64,000 bases of DNA, taken from contig JAHEWK010000043.1 in NCBI GenBank assembly GCA_020740775.1, positions 124,001 through 188,000 of the forward strand. Direction: 5' to 3'. The stretch's first letter is position 1. Each line of letters begins with the position of its first letter. The position numbers and the translations under genes are program-made. The notes under the pieces are model-generated. The model saw only the letters and a list, made by a program, of their open reading frames with translations, was not told the origin of the DNA and did not search any database. Below, one piece after another: positions 44,472 to 56,414 of this stretch. The DNA comes from Ilyonectria destructans (taxonomy: Eukaryota > Ascomycota > Sordariomycetes > Hypocreales > Nectriaceae).

Positions 44472-44868
44472 ATGAAGTTTTACTCTCTTTTTGCGTTTGC
44501 AATGTGCTTAGGCACCTCCGTGGCCACTATCAACTGCCGCACGAGTGTCCCCGTGAGTTTAAGAGTAACGAAAGGAAGGAACATGAGCTAATTTTGCTAG
44601 GGAGGAAGCCGGAATATCTGCTCAAACACGTCGCCGGCGTGGGCGGGTTGTGACAGGTTCTGTCCCGAGCATGTAAGTGACTGTCGAATCCGATCTAGGA
44701 CGCTCTGCGGTTGTTAACCTGAGTTAGTGCGGAAGTGGAAGCCGTACAAGGGCTTGCATTTAGTAAGTTATGACCGCTTGCGCAATGAGCCCATTTGATA
44801 TAGTATTTTACTGATACACGAATAGCAAAGGTGCAACCGGTGGGGACTATGATTGCTGGTGCACTTAG
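44472..44868 (+). CDS. Small secreted eight-cysteine, defensin-like peptide (four exons)
   Basis: Exons 44472-44552, 44601-44672, 44728-44762 and 44826-44868 splice in phase (introns 48, 55, 63 bp; donors GTGAGT, GTAAGT, GTAAGT; branch-like GCTAAT, GTTAAC and ACTGAT) to encode 76 residues. Residues 1-18 form a signal peptide (MKFYSLFAFAMCLGTSVA). The mature part has cysteines at 22, 34, 44, 48, 52, 61, 73 and 75, ending YDCWCT. CxxxC at 44/48 and CxC at 73/75 with a Gly-rich loop between 61 and 73 fit the Cys-stabilised alpha-beta fold of fungal and animal defensins, with an extra pair. Likely extracellular; antimicrobial or effector role is inference. The gene depends entirely on my splice model, but three in-phase introns yielding cysteine-rich exons are unlikely by chance. 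Confidence 0.62.
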
Positions 44869-46304
44869 TTTTTACACGCGGCGGATTCATTTGGTCTCGG
44901 CCCGATGGTGAACCAGCTCCTGAGAATTCGTTGCTCCTTTACTTCGTTGTGGCCGCCTGCTACCCAGTTTGTTTCCAAACCAATACCTACCTAGACGGTT
45001 TGGCATGCAGGAAGCGGTAGCCACCCCCAATTGCTGAGAGGAGGGATTTCCCATCGTTCAAGCGGACACGAAATCTGTCCTTATTCTACCAGGCGTTATT
45101 CTGCAAAATAAACTTTTACCCAGAGGTCGCTGTTGCACTCATAATACGCCTCATTCCCACCTGCCTTTGTCATGATTCCAAGTTTTGTAATCCAGGCTGA
45201 CTGCTTGATGACGTGCATGGTTCGACATTATATTGGACTGATAGAATTCAGATGCCGGAGGATGGGCTTTTATTTAAGCATTCACCGGACCAGGCTACGT
45301 CCCGGGTTCAGCAGGCCGCCAGAGAGGTCGCCGAGAAGAACAGGCAGCTTCGCAATCTGTTCAAAGATAACGGCTTTGACCATGGCTTCATCGCACCTAA
45401 TGAGATCCAGGCTGCCAACCAAGAGCATATCATGATTCAATGGACCATGGTCCAAGTGCTGCTAGTGACTTTGACTATCGTCCAGATTGGTGCCATCAGG
45501 CTTGACCATGTCAAAAACGATGGCACCGGGGACATCTGGCCGAATACTGACATCGACCGGCTGTCAGCTCGTCGATGCGAACGCGGAAGTCAGCTAGTTG
45601 TTGGTGTTGAATTGGAGGCATGTTAGAACCCCACAACAGGGCTCCAGGAAGTCACATGAGAAATAGGGAGTTTCTCGAGACCAAGCCCTCGGTCGGCTAG
45701 CCCGTATTATTAGGAAGCAAGAACAAGCTAGACCTCCCTGTCCTCAAGGGGCGGGAGCTGCAGATAACAGATACACAATACACACACATGTTACGGGTCA
45801 TCAAGTGGTCATACGAGCTATCCAACCCAATCAGTCACCAAAGCCAATCGTTAGTCCCTGACTTGTTCTTTTGTTACTCTTGTCTTCTCTTCCTCAAACT
45901 CCATCTATGGGAACCTATTTGTCCTTTGATTCCGCTTCATTCATTTGGAATATAATACCTATAGCCCTAGCCATCTCTAAGCAGAATGCGTCATTTACTT
46001 CCCACAAAGTCCCGATGATATAGCAATATCCTACTAATTAGTAGGCATTGATAAGATAGATACTTTTATCTACGAATTTCCCATCGTGATCTTCCTAGTT
46101 CTATATGCCGAGAGATACGCAAGAAACGGCGGGTACTGGCGAAGGTTTATCTCCAAGAGATTAGCTACTGTCAGAAGATCACTGCTTGTATCTTGTAGCG
46201 GTATATGGCTTCTCAGCGGATCCTTCTTGTTTGTATAGCTGTGGCCAGTAAAGTAAAAATCTTATCCCCTGGTAAGTGGGCAATAATGTTATCAAAAGGG
46301 TGGT
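44869..46304. other. Spacer with one unassigned open frame
   Basis: The plus frame 45213-45626 (137 codons, one hydrophobic stretch WTMVQVLLVTLTIVQIGAI after an Arg/Gln/Glu-rich helix) has no recognised family and may be a gene fragment. The remainder is AT-rich and non-coding up to the Helitron. Confidence 0.35.
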
Positions 46305-46308
46305 TTAT

Positions 46309-46322
46309 TCAGCCGAAGGCTG
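46309..46322 (+). repeat. Helitron left asymmetric inverted repeat
   Basis: TCAGCCGAAGGCTG, itself almost palindromic. Its exact reverse complement lies at 52342-52355. Confidence 0.6.
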
Positions 46323-46610
46323 ACTCTACATTAGTTCTTAAGTTTTCCCGAATAATGAGGGTTTGGTGCAGACAGGGATAAATAAGTTTCTCGGGATCTG
46401 ATTGGTCCAAATTTTGTATTGCCGGTCGCTAAAGAAGGCTGGATTGGTTGGCGGCTCTAGAAAAAGTGGGTATCCGCCAGCCACCATCTGCCACTGCTTC
46501 TTTGTTTACTTCTTTGTTTACCATCGCCAAATTTGCCTGGCGATCTGTTCGTTTGCTTGGCCAAGCAACCTTTCTTCCATTATCGATCCCGATGCACCGT
46601 ATGACTGAGG

Positions 46611-49600
46611 ATGGATTCCGATTCTAGGGGTAATATGAGCCCTGGATCTGATTTTGGAGTCCATTGCCCGTCTTGCAACCAAATAAAACCAGCAAGTGAC
46701 TTCATTAGCAGGAGGAAATCTGCCAATCAAACTACAACCTGCCTGGAATGCCGGGACCAGCGCAATTCCGAGGTAACTGACATCATTGGTATAGTCTATA
46801 TGCCTCCCTAACCTGATCAAGCGTGCCAGGTCCAAAGGTGCGGTCCTGACGTTGAGGAACCTGGCCGTCCGTCCTTCCTCAGCTGAGAGATCTGCTCCGA
46901 AAAGAACCGACGGAGATGCTGGCCTATCGCCTCCTAATGAGAGATCCGGAACCCAGCCTACATCGCCACTGAAGCTACGGCAACTTCATACAGCTAGGAG
47001 TTTATTCGGAGAGTCAATTAGCCAGCCGCACGTAGTGCTGGGGACTCCAATTCCACCAACCCAACAAAGCACGCGGCGTTTCCGTGCTCTAGCTCCCTCA
47101 CCTCCCGTGCAGCCAACGGCCCATCCAATCGCCTCACATTCTGACCCATCTACTGTCCGAAGCAGCACAACTGGTTTGGATTACTCTTACTTGGCTGCTA
47201 GGTTCCACAGGGCCGGGAAGGACTCGCAAGATGATCCTTCCAAGGCCGGGGCGAGGGCCAAGCTGGCCGCTGTCCAGCGCGACCATCGTTCACGACGCCG
47301 TGCAGGGGAGACTGTGTCACTGACTCCCACAATATCTCAACTCGGCGCCTTTAATGGGTCTGAGGGTCCTGGGGAAGGTATCCTTGTGCTGTGGTCCTGG
47401 TAAATTGTTCAGGCTAACCACGGAGCGTAGATGGAAGTCGAGATCGACTACAACCGAGTTGGTTTCAAGTCGGGGATGGGATAACCAAGGAAGGCAATGA
47501 CAGGGGAGAGTTCTCTGAATCTGATATTGACGCCGAGGACTATTTCAACTTACTCCTCTCGCCTGCTCGACCACGGAGGTACCTCAAACAATTAGGGGTG
47601 GAGTGTGATTCCGATCCAGGGAACGAAGACGAGAACGACGATAATAATTCCGTGGATGGAAGCCCTCTTCGCCATCGCTTGCCGCAGCCTTCCACACGGC
47701 CAAGGCGTGGTCGCCGTGGTCCTGCCCCTGGTACAGGAGGGCGGCCGAGACAATCTCGAAGGCAAACTCCATCGTCGAGGCCGCCACGACGGTATCGGAG
47801 TCCAGTGATGATTCCACCTGAAGAATCGGCGGTATTTCACGCACAAGACCCGGTGTGGAATGGAGACCTTGAGGCTTGCGCCTTGACTGGTCGCGACAAG
47901 GCAATCCTCCACGAGTTCTGGACAAAGCTGGACAATGACCAAATGCAGTTTTGCGGTCGATGCCAAGAGAGTTGGTTCCAGATGAAGATCGATTGCGATG
48001 GCATTTGTGCGCGTTGCTATCGAAGGGATGAAAAACGCCGCCCCGACGAGCCGTATTTCTTCTCTGCGGATAATCAGCTCGACTTTGGCCCTGTACCGAC
48101 CCGATTGCCCCAGCTTACGCCTACCGAAGAGTCTTTGATTGCTCGTGTTCACGTCCACGTGAATATTATGCTTGTGCGAGGGCAGCAGTACAAGTATCGG
48201 GGGCACGTGGTTCACTTTCTCCGCGAGGTTGGCTTAGTGTACAACCAGCTCCCGCTTCTGCCGCAGGAGTTGAACATTGTATTACTACGTCCTGCCAATA
48301 CGTCGTCTCACGCAATTCTTAGCCGGCAATTCACCCGCCAGTTCCGCGTCCGCCGCCAGCCGGTTGTCATATGGCTAGACTACCTCCGCCGCCATCATCC
48401 TGGCTATCGATGCATCGTCATCGACGAAGAGAGGCTGAATCAATTGCCCCAAGATGGCAATGTCCTGCATGCCATCCCCCAGAGTCAGGTGGAGGCTGCG
48501 GATGTTGGACCCGAGGAAGATCAGGAGGCAGAGCCTGACCTGGAGGACGAGGCTGCAGTGCCAGACCTGTTGGCCAAGGACACGGAACTCGATGCTCTGC
48601 GGTCTATTCTCGCCGGAGAATCAGAAGTTGATTCAGGGCTTTCCACAAGCTTCCAGGTGCAGGCGCAACACGAGCTGCGGCTCCCGAATATACGACACAC
48701 ACCCATTAATGAGTTCAATCGCTCTCATGCCCTACTCTCCTTGGCGTTTCCCTGCCTCTTTCCTGACGGTAGAGCCGACTTTGTTGAACCTCGATTACGC
48801 TCCATTGATTACAAGGATTACGTCGAGCACGCGATGCGCTGGCACGACGGGCGTTTTGCACGCCACCCGACCTTCCGCTTCGTCGCCTTCAACACACTAA
48901 TGCGGTCACAGGCACGTTCACGGTCCAGATTCTTCGTGAAGCAACATGATGGGAGGCATCAGCCGCTCACGCGAGAGCAACTCATTCAGGCGCTCGAACA
49001 CAGCGAGGACCCCGAGGCGCAGGCGCTGATCAACTCGATCACAAGGCATGCGGTTTCTATTCGCGGTACGCGTCCATTCTGGAACAAAAAGAGGCAGGAC
49101 CTCGAGGCCTCTGCCTATAACCTTGGTTGTCCTGGTGCATTCATCACGTTTAGCCCGGCAGATTTACACTGGCGGAGTCTCTACCAGCATATGCCCCAGT
49201 ATGACGACTGGCTAGCCGCCACCGAGCCGGAGAGGATGGCTCTATCGCGCCGCCTATTGCGGCAGAACCCTCACATTGCTGCTTTCCACTTCTACCGCCG
49301 ATACACCCTCTTTCGGGATATCGTGCTAAGTAAGAAGTTCAGCATCACAGATTACTGGGATCGGTACGAATGGCAAGGCCGTGGTAGCCCACACAACCAC
49401 GGCCTGTACTGGATGGATAATTGTCCAGGGGCCGACATGGAGGACGAAGCGGCTCGTGATGTATTTGCACGCACATGGGGATTCCACGTCACTGCTATTA
49501 ACCCTGAGCCGAGTAGGACTATGCCTCAGGGTGAGGGTAATCCCCTGAGCGTGGATCCCCTGAGCATAGAGATGACATTCCTGCGGCTCTCACAAATCGT

Positions 49601-52304
49601 CAACCGTTGCCAGCGCCACAAGTGCAATACCACGTACTGCTTGCGCGTGAGGAAGAGAACCGGTGATCTGGCGAGGGACATGGAAGGTGCCGCTGCGGAT
49701 ATCGAGGCGGCCAACGTTGCCAATCCAGAGAGGGAGTGTCGTTTTGACTTCCCTCGTGCCTTGCGGGAGCTGGCCGCAGTGATCAGGAAGGAAGGCAGGT
49801 CGTACTATGTCTTTGAGGCGGCCCGGAATGACAGCCTCATGAATAACTTCAATCCTGCGATTATCCTAGGCTGGCTAGCCAATATCGACATATCTCCTTG
49901 CACCAGCTTACAGGCGGTTATTACGTACGCTGCGAAGTATTGCAGTAAATCTGAGAAGAAGACCGAGTCTTTCGCCAGGCTTGCAGACCAGGTCTTGCCT
50001 CACAAATCGCACGTTCAGCCCCTGTTGTCCTTCTCCTCTCGCCTGATGAACAAGCTGATTGCCGAGAGAGATTACTCGGCGCAGGAGATTTCCCATCTGC
50101 TGCTTAACATTCCGCTGCAAGAAGGCACCCGTATGGTTGTCACCGTGGACTGCCGTCCGTTAGAGCGACAGGCACGTTCGTATCGTGTGGACGGAGATGT
50201 CAACGAGGCCATCGGCAGCTACAGGAAATATCTAGAGAGAAAGGACCAGCATGAGGATATAACCTATCTCGAATACCTGCAATCGTACAATCTCAACACG
50301 TGGAGGAGACTCGCTGCTCAAGCGAAGAAGAGAGTCCTGTCTTACTTCCCTCGATACAAATCTATGGAGGCCTCTTCCCAGTTTAACGACTTCTGCCGTG
50401 TTAAATTGATGATGGTTCATCCACATCGCTCTCCAGAAGAGTTGCTCGTTGTGGGCGGGCAGCGGTTCGATTCCTTCACGGCCGCGTACATGCACTGCAG
50501 ACAGCACCACGATACCCATGCGGACGATCATTATGGGGAGCCAGATACAGATGAATTGACGGCAGAGGAGGATGAATTTGAGCTTGAGGTCCATGAGGAG
50601 CCCATCGCGGAGGAGGACTGGCATGAACTCGCCCGCATGCTACCTGACCGCCCACTGGAGGAAGAGGACATCGACATCCTCGGCCGCCGAGATATTGACA
50701 TCAATTACGATTGGACCCCTCATGTTGGGCGGTATGCCGATGATGGCATTCTCAACAGCGACTACTGGAAGCAACGCAAAGCGGAAAACACCCTTGACCT
50801 TGATGTGAATGATCAGCCCTTGGAGGCTCGCGATTCCCTAAATCCAGAGCGGCGCATAGTATACGATGCGGTGATGGGCCACTTCCTGACCCAGGATCCC
50901 TCTCAGTTGCTACTCCACGTGGATGGCGGAGGCGGCACTGGCAAGTCATACCTCATCAACCTGCTCTCCGCGCACCTCCAATCCGCGACAGGGGGGAGGG
51001 GGACACCTGTTTGGCGTGCTGCGCCAACGGGCGTCGCGGGAAACCAGATATCGGGCACTACCTTGCACTCCCTGTTACACCTCCCAATCAATAAGGGCTT
51101 CAAGCCCCTATCTCCCGTTGATAAGACCCAGCTCCAGAAGAAGCTGAAGGATATCAAGTACCTAATCATCGATGAGAAGAGCATGCTAGGGCTGCGTCAG
51201 CTATCGTGGATCGATGACCGTCTCCGCGAGGCGTTCCCGAACAGGAATGAGGAGTTCTTTGGCGGCCTGAACATCCTCTTGGTTGGTGACTTCTTCCAGC
51301 TTCCCCCTGTGCTACAGAAGCCACTTTATTACGACAAAGAGGTGCAGGGAGTAGAGATCAAAGGCAGGAACGCGTATAGGCGCTTCGATAAATCAGTATT
51401 CTTGAAGGTTGTTCAGAGGCAGCGCGGCGACGACCAGGAGGCGTTTCGCACAGCTCTCGGGGAACTGCGGCTGCTCCAACTATCTATGGAGTCCTGGAAG
51501 CTCCTGTCCACCCGCGTGCAGGCAAAGCTAGACGATCGAGAGGTCGCGAGGTTTTCCAGCGCCTTGCGAGTATACGCTACCAAAGATAGGGTGAACGAGT
51601 ATAACCACTATCACCTCGACCGCCTCGGCCGGCCAGTCGTCCAGGTCATGGCTAAGAACGTCGGCCCTGGTGCGGCTGCTGCCCCCGATGACAAGGCGGG
51701 CAACCTTGCAAAGCAGATTCCCATATGCATTGGCGCCCGTCTAATGCTGACGTCCAACCTTTGGCAGCCAGTTGGCCTCTGCAACGGCGCTCGCGGTATG
51801 GTTTACGATATCGGCTGGGCACCTGGGGCCGACCCCATCCAAGACCCTCCCTGTGTTATCATGATGGAGTTTGACAAATACAGCGGACCGGTATTCCTGA
51901 CCACCGCTGATGGCAGGAAGATTGTGCCGATTCTCCCAGTGGAGAGGGACTTCCTCATCGGAGCCACTCTTTGCGCTCGCACCCAGTTTCCCCTGATCGT
52001 ATGCTACGCAATTACCGTGCACAAGTCACAAAGCATCACCGAAGACATGATAGTTACAGATCTGTCCTGCCGGGACTTTCAGACTGGTTTAAGCTACGTG
52101 GCTGTCTCTCGCGTGAAAACGCTCGAGGGTCTGATGTTGGATGCACCATTTGATCGTAATCACCTGGTCTACGGGTCTCCCCCGGATGGCATGAAGATGA
52201 AGATGAGGGATCAGGAGCTTAGGAAACGACAGGTGCTCACACGGAATCCGTACATGTCACATAATACCAAGAATGGCCATGCCAATGGATCAGTACGTAG
52301 ATAA
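46611..52304 (+). CDS. Helitron Rep/helicase (RepHel), three exons, intact
   Basis: Exons 46611-46772, 46822-47377 and 47431-52304 (introns 49 and 53 bp, CTAAC branch sites) join in phase to 1,863 residues without a stop. The N-terminus has a CxxC...CxxC finger (CPSCNQIKP, CLECRD). A long low-complexity region precedes the Helitron-like N domain and Rep nuclease with its HUH motif (RGSPHNHGLYW) and tyrosines in ITYAAKYCSK. The C-terminal Pif1-type helicase has Walker A (GGGGTGKSYLI), APTGVAGNQI, IIDEKSM, VGDFFQLPPV, NGARGMV and VHKSQSIT...SYVAVSRVK. It nicks and unwinds DNA for rolling-circle transposition. In Walker B, Lys follows the DE pair where Val or Ala is usual. Confidence 0.92.
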
Positions 52305-52341
52305 TGCAGTAGTAGTAATAGCTTCCCGGCCCGCGGACACA

Positions 52342-52398
52342 CAGCCTTCGGCTGAGGCTACCCCATGCACCCCATCGCCGCTCCAATGTGCATGGGGT
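52342..52398 (+). repeat. Helitron 3' inverted repeat and terminal hairpin
   Basis: CAGCCTTCGGCTGA (52342-52355) is followed by an 11-bp perfect stem: ACCCCATGCAC at 52360-52370 with GTGCATGGGGT at 52388-52398, loop 17 nt. Such a hairpin is the rolling-circle stop signal in Helitrons. Confidence 0.65.
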
Positions 52399-52410
52399 GA
52401 CGTAGTATTT

Positions 52411-52957
52411 TAGTAAGGGACTGGCCGGTCCGGAAGGAGTGAGCTGGGCGAAGACCACATGGGTACAAAGACTGGAAGGCCAACATCGCTAAAGGCCATG
52501 CGTTCTAAACCTTGCCATGTCATTTTAGGCTGTCGGTCGACCGAAAATATGGAGCCAGCATGGAAAGAACCGACCCTGTAAGAGTGAGATTCAAGAAGTA
52601 AGATTCAAGGGACGCAGGCGATGCCCAGTGCTCTGGCCCCAGCGATCGCTCCGATGACACGCCCGACGAAGAGGATAAGGAGGATGACATGGCCATGACA
52701 AAGAAGACAAGGAGGCAGATCCACCTTTGAAGGTGCGGCAAAGCGGGGCCCTGAGTGTGCCGTTAGGACCAACGTCAACGTTCAATCAGCGGCTTGGCGC
52801 GCAACCCGCTATATTTACCCGACTACGACAATGCTGTAAGCTGCAATCACCATATATACTACTTCTTTCTGCCCGACAAACTCAGAAACCCATTCGTTAC
52901 AGTTGCGGGGTCACAAAACAAACTCTTCTTAAATTGCTCCCGCCGGCCGCTTCTTCC
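52411..52957. other. Promoter-side spacer of the 14-3-3 gene
   Basis: No coding sequence supported. It joins the Helitron end to the 14-3-3 start. Confidence 0.4.
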
Positions 52958-53969
52958 ATGCATCGTAAGAAGTTTGTCTATCCGCTTGATCAGTCTCTCC
53001 AGGCTCATAACACTAATTCATTACTATAGCCAGATTTTCCTCGCTCGCCTCTGTGGCCAGGCTGAGCGGTACGATGATATGGTCCCCCTTCTGAAGGAAG
53101 TCATCAAGATGGGTGGTGAGCTCAGTGTCAATGAGCGGAACCTGCTCACCTTTGCTTTTAAGAACGTGGTCGGCACCCGCCTTGCCAACTGGCGCATTAT
53201 CTCCTTGATCGAGCAGAAGGAGTTGGGGGGTAACGAGAAGCATATTGATACTATCCGTAGATACCGCAACAAGATTGAGAATGAGCTCGAGAAGATCTGC
53301 CGGGACGTCTTGGATCTACTAGACGAGAGCCTGATTCCCAATGCCAGTACTGGCGAGTCGAGGGCCTTATATTACAAGTTGTATGCCCTTTTTACTGACC
53401 TTCCCTCTTCGAAAACACCTGGGCTGACTCCTCATGTCTTTAGGAAGGGCGACTACAGCCGTCACCTAGCTGAGTTTGCGTCGGGTGAGAAGCGCAATCT
53501 AGCAGCTGCCTCTGCCTACAAGGCCTACAAGGTGGGCTCCAAATCTCTTGGTTCAGAATTCAGTCAGCCAAGGTGTACTGATCAGAGATTTTGGTTTGCT
53601 TCTTAGATTGCTGCCAATATTGTTCAGTCAGAGCTCACAGCCACTCACCCGTTGCGGCTGGGCTTGGCTCTTAACTTCTCCGTCTTCTACTACGAAATTC
53701 TGAAATCACGAGATCGTGCCCTGCGTCTTGCGAAGCATTCTTTTGATGATGCCATGGCCGAGCTCGACGCCCTGGCCGGGGAGCCTGATGGCGATAGCAT
53801 CCTCATCATGCATCTCCTTTGTGACAACCTGGCACTTTGGGCGTCTTCAGACACCGGCGAACCTGAAGGGATTCGTAGAAGAAATATGAGGCATAGACTT
53901 GGCCCGCACATGCAGTCGACTTCTCAATCCCACATATGCCCTTCAAATATACCACAAGCAATGGATTAG
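52958..53969 (+). CDS. Divergent 14-3-3 protein, four exons
   Basis: Exons 52958-52971, 53030-53380, 53444-53531 and 53607-53969 give 271 residues. The third intron has a weak GTGGGC donor. The 63-bp intron at 53381-53443 is read open by chance, but splicing restores the conserved YYKLKGDY junction. Family blocks are clear: [62 protein letters not shown], and DNLALW near the end. 14-3-3 dimers bind phosphoserine proteins in signalling. Of the four groove residues, Lys49 and Arg128 remain, but Arg56 is Leu and the Tyr after Arg128 is His129. The usual LLRDN is LLCDN. Probably a fast-evolving accessory paralogue with weakened phosphopeptide binding, or an early pseudogene. Confidence 0.8.
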
Positions 53970-54554
53970 GAAAATTCTAGAGGTACTAAATTGCGACTCG
54001 GATATAGGTATAAAGCCTCTCTTTCTTTCTCCATTCCATCACGAATTGTCAACCAGTAGGCAGCTTCCAAATCTCCGCAGGGTTGTCTAGTGTCGATGTA
54101 AATGAACCACTTATGGGCAGAGCCGATATGGAACAGCTACTAATAGCGACTACTGGAGAAGCCTTCTGCCCAGCGAACTGACGCTGGTTCACTGTACCGA
54201 CTTCGTCCGAAGCCAAGGTTAACAATCTAGCGTAAATAAATATAAATAACTCCTGCACTGATACGTGAAGAACCAGTCTTGGGCCTGGTGCTTAAGACTG
54301 GCATTATATGTAACATCACGTGAGAAAGGAGACCTTATGCTCCCGTCCTCAACTGTAGTCTTAGCTCGTCATCCATCTTTCTACATCTACATGACAACCT
54401 CACTTTATGTGACCTCCGCGATATATGCGCATCATGCACCAACTACTCTTGAGACTTGTGTAGTATCTAACATGTTTCCCATCCAATTCTGTCGCGACAC
54501 GCTGACACGTTCGCAAACTTCATGTTCGCTCTTCAAACTCCCTGATCCGCACAC
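53970..54554. other. Non-coding spacer
   Basis: 3' flank of the 14-3-3 gene. No gene recognised. Confidence 0.4.
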
Positions 54555-54683
54555 GGCTATCGTCGATTCGTTCTCCCATGACTTCTCCTTCTCCGGCCAT
54601 CCCTTCCATTCTACGAGGTACTCTATCTTCCTATGCCGTATTCGCTTGTCGAACAATCGGGCTCCTGTATGGTTTCCTTTCTA
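54555..54683 (-). pseudogene. Chromodomain scrap from a Ty3/gypsy integrase
   Basis: Minus frame FDKRIRHRKIEYLVEWKGWP followed by EKEKSWENES matches the chromodomain core (YLVKWKGWP..ESTWE) found at the C-terminus of chromovirus integrases, which targets histone marks. No other gypsy sequence is adjacent, so only a fragment of an old insertion survives. Confidence 0.65.
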
Positions 54684-56414
54684 AGTCGCCTCAGAGCCTG
54701 GAGGTGAGGCCATTGAGACTTATTATGGCTTGACCATTGAGGACTGATGCTTCTGATCATATTCGACTATTTTTCTTTCTTTCTTTCTTTTTTAAAAAAA
54801 AATGCTATTCCTTTTATGAGACTGGAATTCACCCCCTCATGATAGAGGGTTCCCTTTGCGTTACTCGTCGCTGGCTGGCCGCTCAAACGAGGACACGGAT
54901 TCCTAAAGCTGCGGTTAACGGTCATCGATTTATAGATGCATTCGGGAACAAAGGAACCCTACAGAATCTGGTAATAGCAAGCTGTCGTAGCAGTAAACGT
55001 CCACATAAGTATGACTCTTCGCCGGTCAGCAAGGATGCTGTGAGTTGTGGCGTGGGATTGGTAACCCACAGCGCGTTGTGTCTAGTTCTCCTCCACTCGA
55101 AACGCCAGCTCGACATCTATAGGGTGTTGACTAAGGTAATGTATAACTCGGATAGTAAAGTGCATTGCCGTCTTGGTATTGGTGCAGGCTGCATGTCACG
55201 CAGCAACGGCCCAAGACAGGACAGCAAGCTCCGATTATAACCAATACCTGCAATATAAGCAACAACAAAAAAATCTCTTTCCGCGCGGAAAGAGATAACG
55301 CGGATCATCCAATCAGCTCTAAGTGATCTGCGCGGAGCGGACCGGTCTGCCCTACTACGATTTGATGCTGACATGGTGTGTGCGGGGCAAGCGATACAAA
55401 TTCACAAGATACCACGGCCAATGGTTCCCAATCCGCACTTGCTGCTGAATCGACAGTTTCTCCCCTCGCTGCCCCACCACGATTTCATGCATCTTCTTTC
55501 AAGGCAACCGCGTCTTGCCCTTCTCGCACCGGTAAGTGACCCGCCAGGCTGAATAAACGCCGTCTTGGCTTTAGGGTTGCTCACCTCTACATTTGTCTGT
55601 CTATCAAGCGCCACCGACGGTCTGATACCCATGTCTCCCCGCCACGACATGATCAGGTGCCCGTAATTAGGCACCTGTCCGGCGTGTGCCCATATCTGCC
55701 CCGCCCGTAAGTCTCGGCCCCTACGACGGGCCTATTGTGGCTACAGCTGGTCAACCAAGCCGTTTACTGCATTAGATTATCGAGGGTGACTGAAGCATTG
55801 TCAACCTTATCCTGTGACTAGCGCGGAGCTCCCCGAGTTTTGCTGGTTGAAGTCGTAGGCTGTTTGTTTGGCCAGAGCATTCTGCGACTTAGACATCTTG
55901 GTCCATGTTATCGCAATGCCGCTACGGCAAAAGGGAATGAGCACTCCTCTTGCCGAAGTGCAACTGTGGTCCATATAGCTCTGTCTGACACATGTGATCA
56001 GCACATGGACGGACTGCAGATGAATCTTGCGGAGGAGTTGCATCCGGACATGCTAATTCAACATAAACAAACTGTCAGACAATTGGCTCCACAGGGATCA
56101 TTGATGGCACCAGTCAATTGATGAGAATTATCTGAGGAGCAAGAACTCAATGACAAGATGCGCTGAGTCGTGCAGCTCTTTATACACAAATGAAAACATT
56201 GCCTGTTTAGGCAGTAGCAGCTGCCTACCAGGCAGCTACTGTAGTGGGGTAGGGCTGATATGTGACACAGATCCTCTATCACCTCCGGTCTTCTTGAAAC
56301 TAATAGTCAACAAGTCGACCTGACCACGTCTTCAATAAGGGACGGAACAGCTTTCTGTTCTACCTCAGTCCTTGAAAATCCCGCTCTTCCGTCCGCTTTG
56401 ATCGCTCATAGCGG
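54684..56414. other. Non-coding, with a palindrome and a TTTC tract
   Basis: Contains a (TTTC)n/poly-A junction near 54773-54802 and the 24-bp palindrome at 55273-55296. Several frames exist, but none has family features. Confidence 0.45.
55273..55296. repeat. Perfect 24-bp palindrome
   Basis: ATCTCTTTCCGC followed immediately by its reverse complement, in a CGCGG-rich context. Confidence 0.8.

Larger units (their letters stand above)
46305..52410 (+). mobile_element. Helitron (Helitron2-like), apparently autonomous
   Basis: It contains an intact Rep/helicase gene. TCAGCCGAAGGCTG (46309-46322) recurs inverted at 52342-52355, 5 bases before a strong hairpin near the 3' end. This is the asymmetric terminal-inverted-repeat layout described for Helitron2. 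Precise ends are not fixed; no CTRR 3' terminus is seen after the hairpin. Confidence 0.75.

Noticed and set aside
45213..45626. 137-codon frame as a membrane protein gene
   Set aside because: One hydrophobic stretch only, no family match or convincing start. Noted only as an unassigned frame in the spacer entry.
53381..53443. In-frame 21-residue insertion in the 14-3-3 protein
   Set aside because: The segment is a 63-bp intron with GTATGC donor and TTTAG acceptor. Splicing restores the conserved KGDY junction.
54737..55240. 167-codon plus frame
   Set aside because: Starts in a T-rich microsatellite, no domain features; random open frame.
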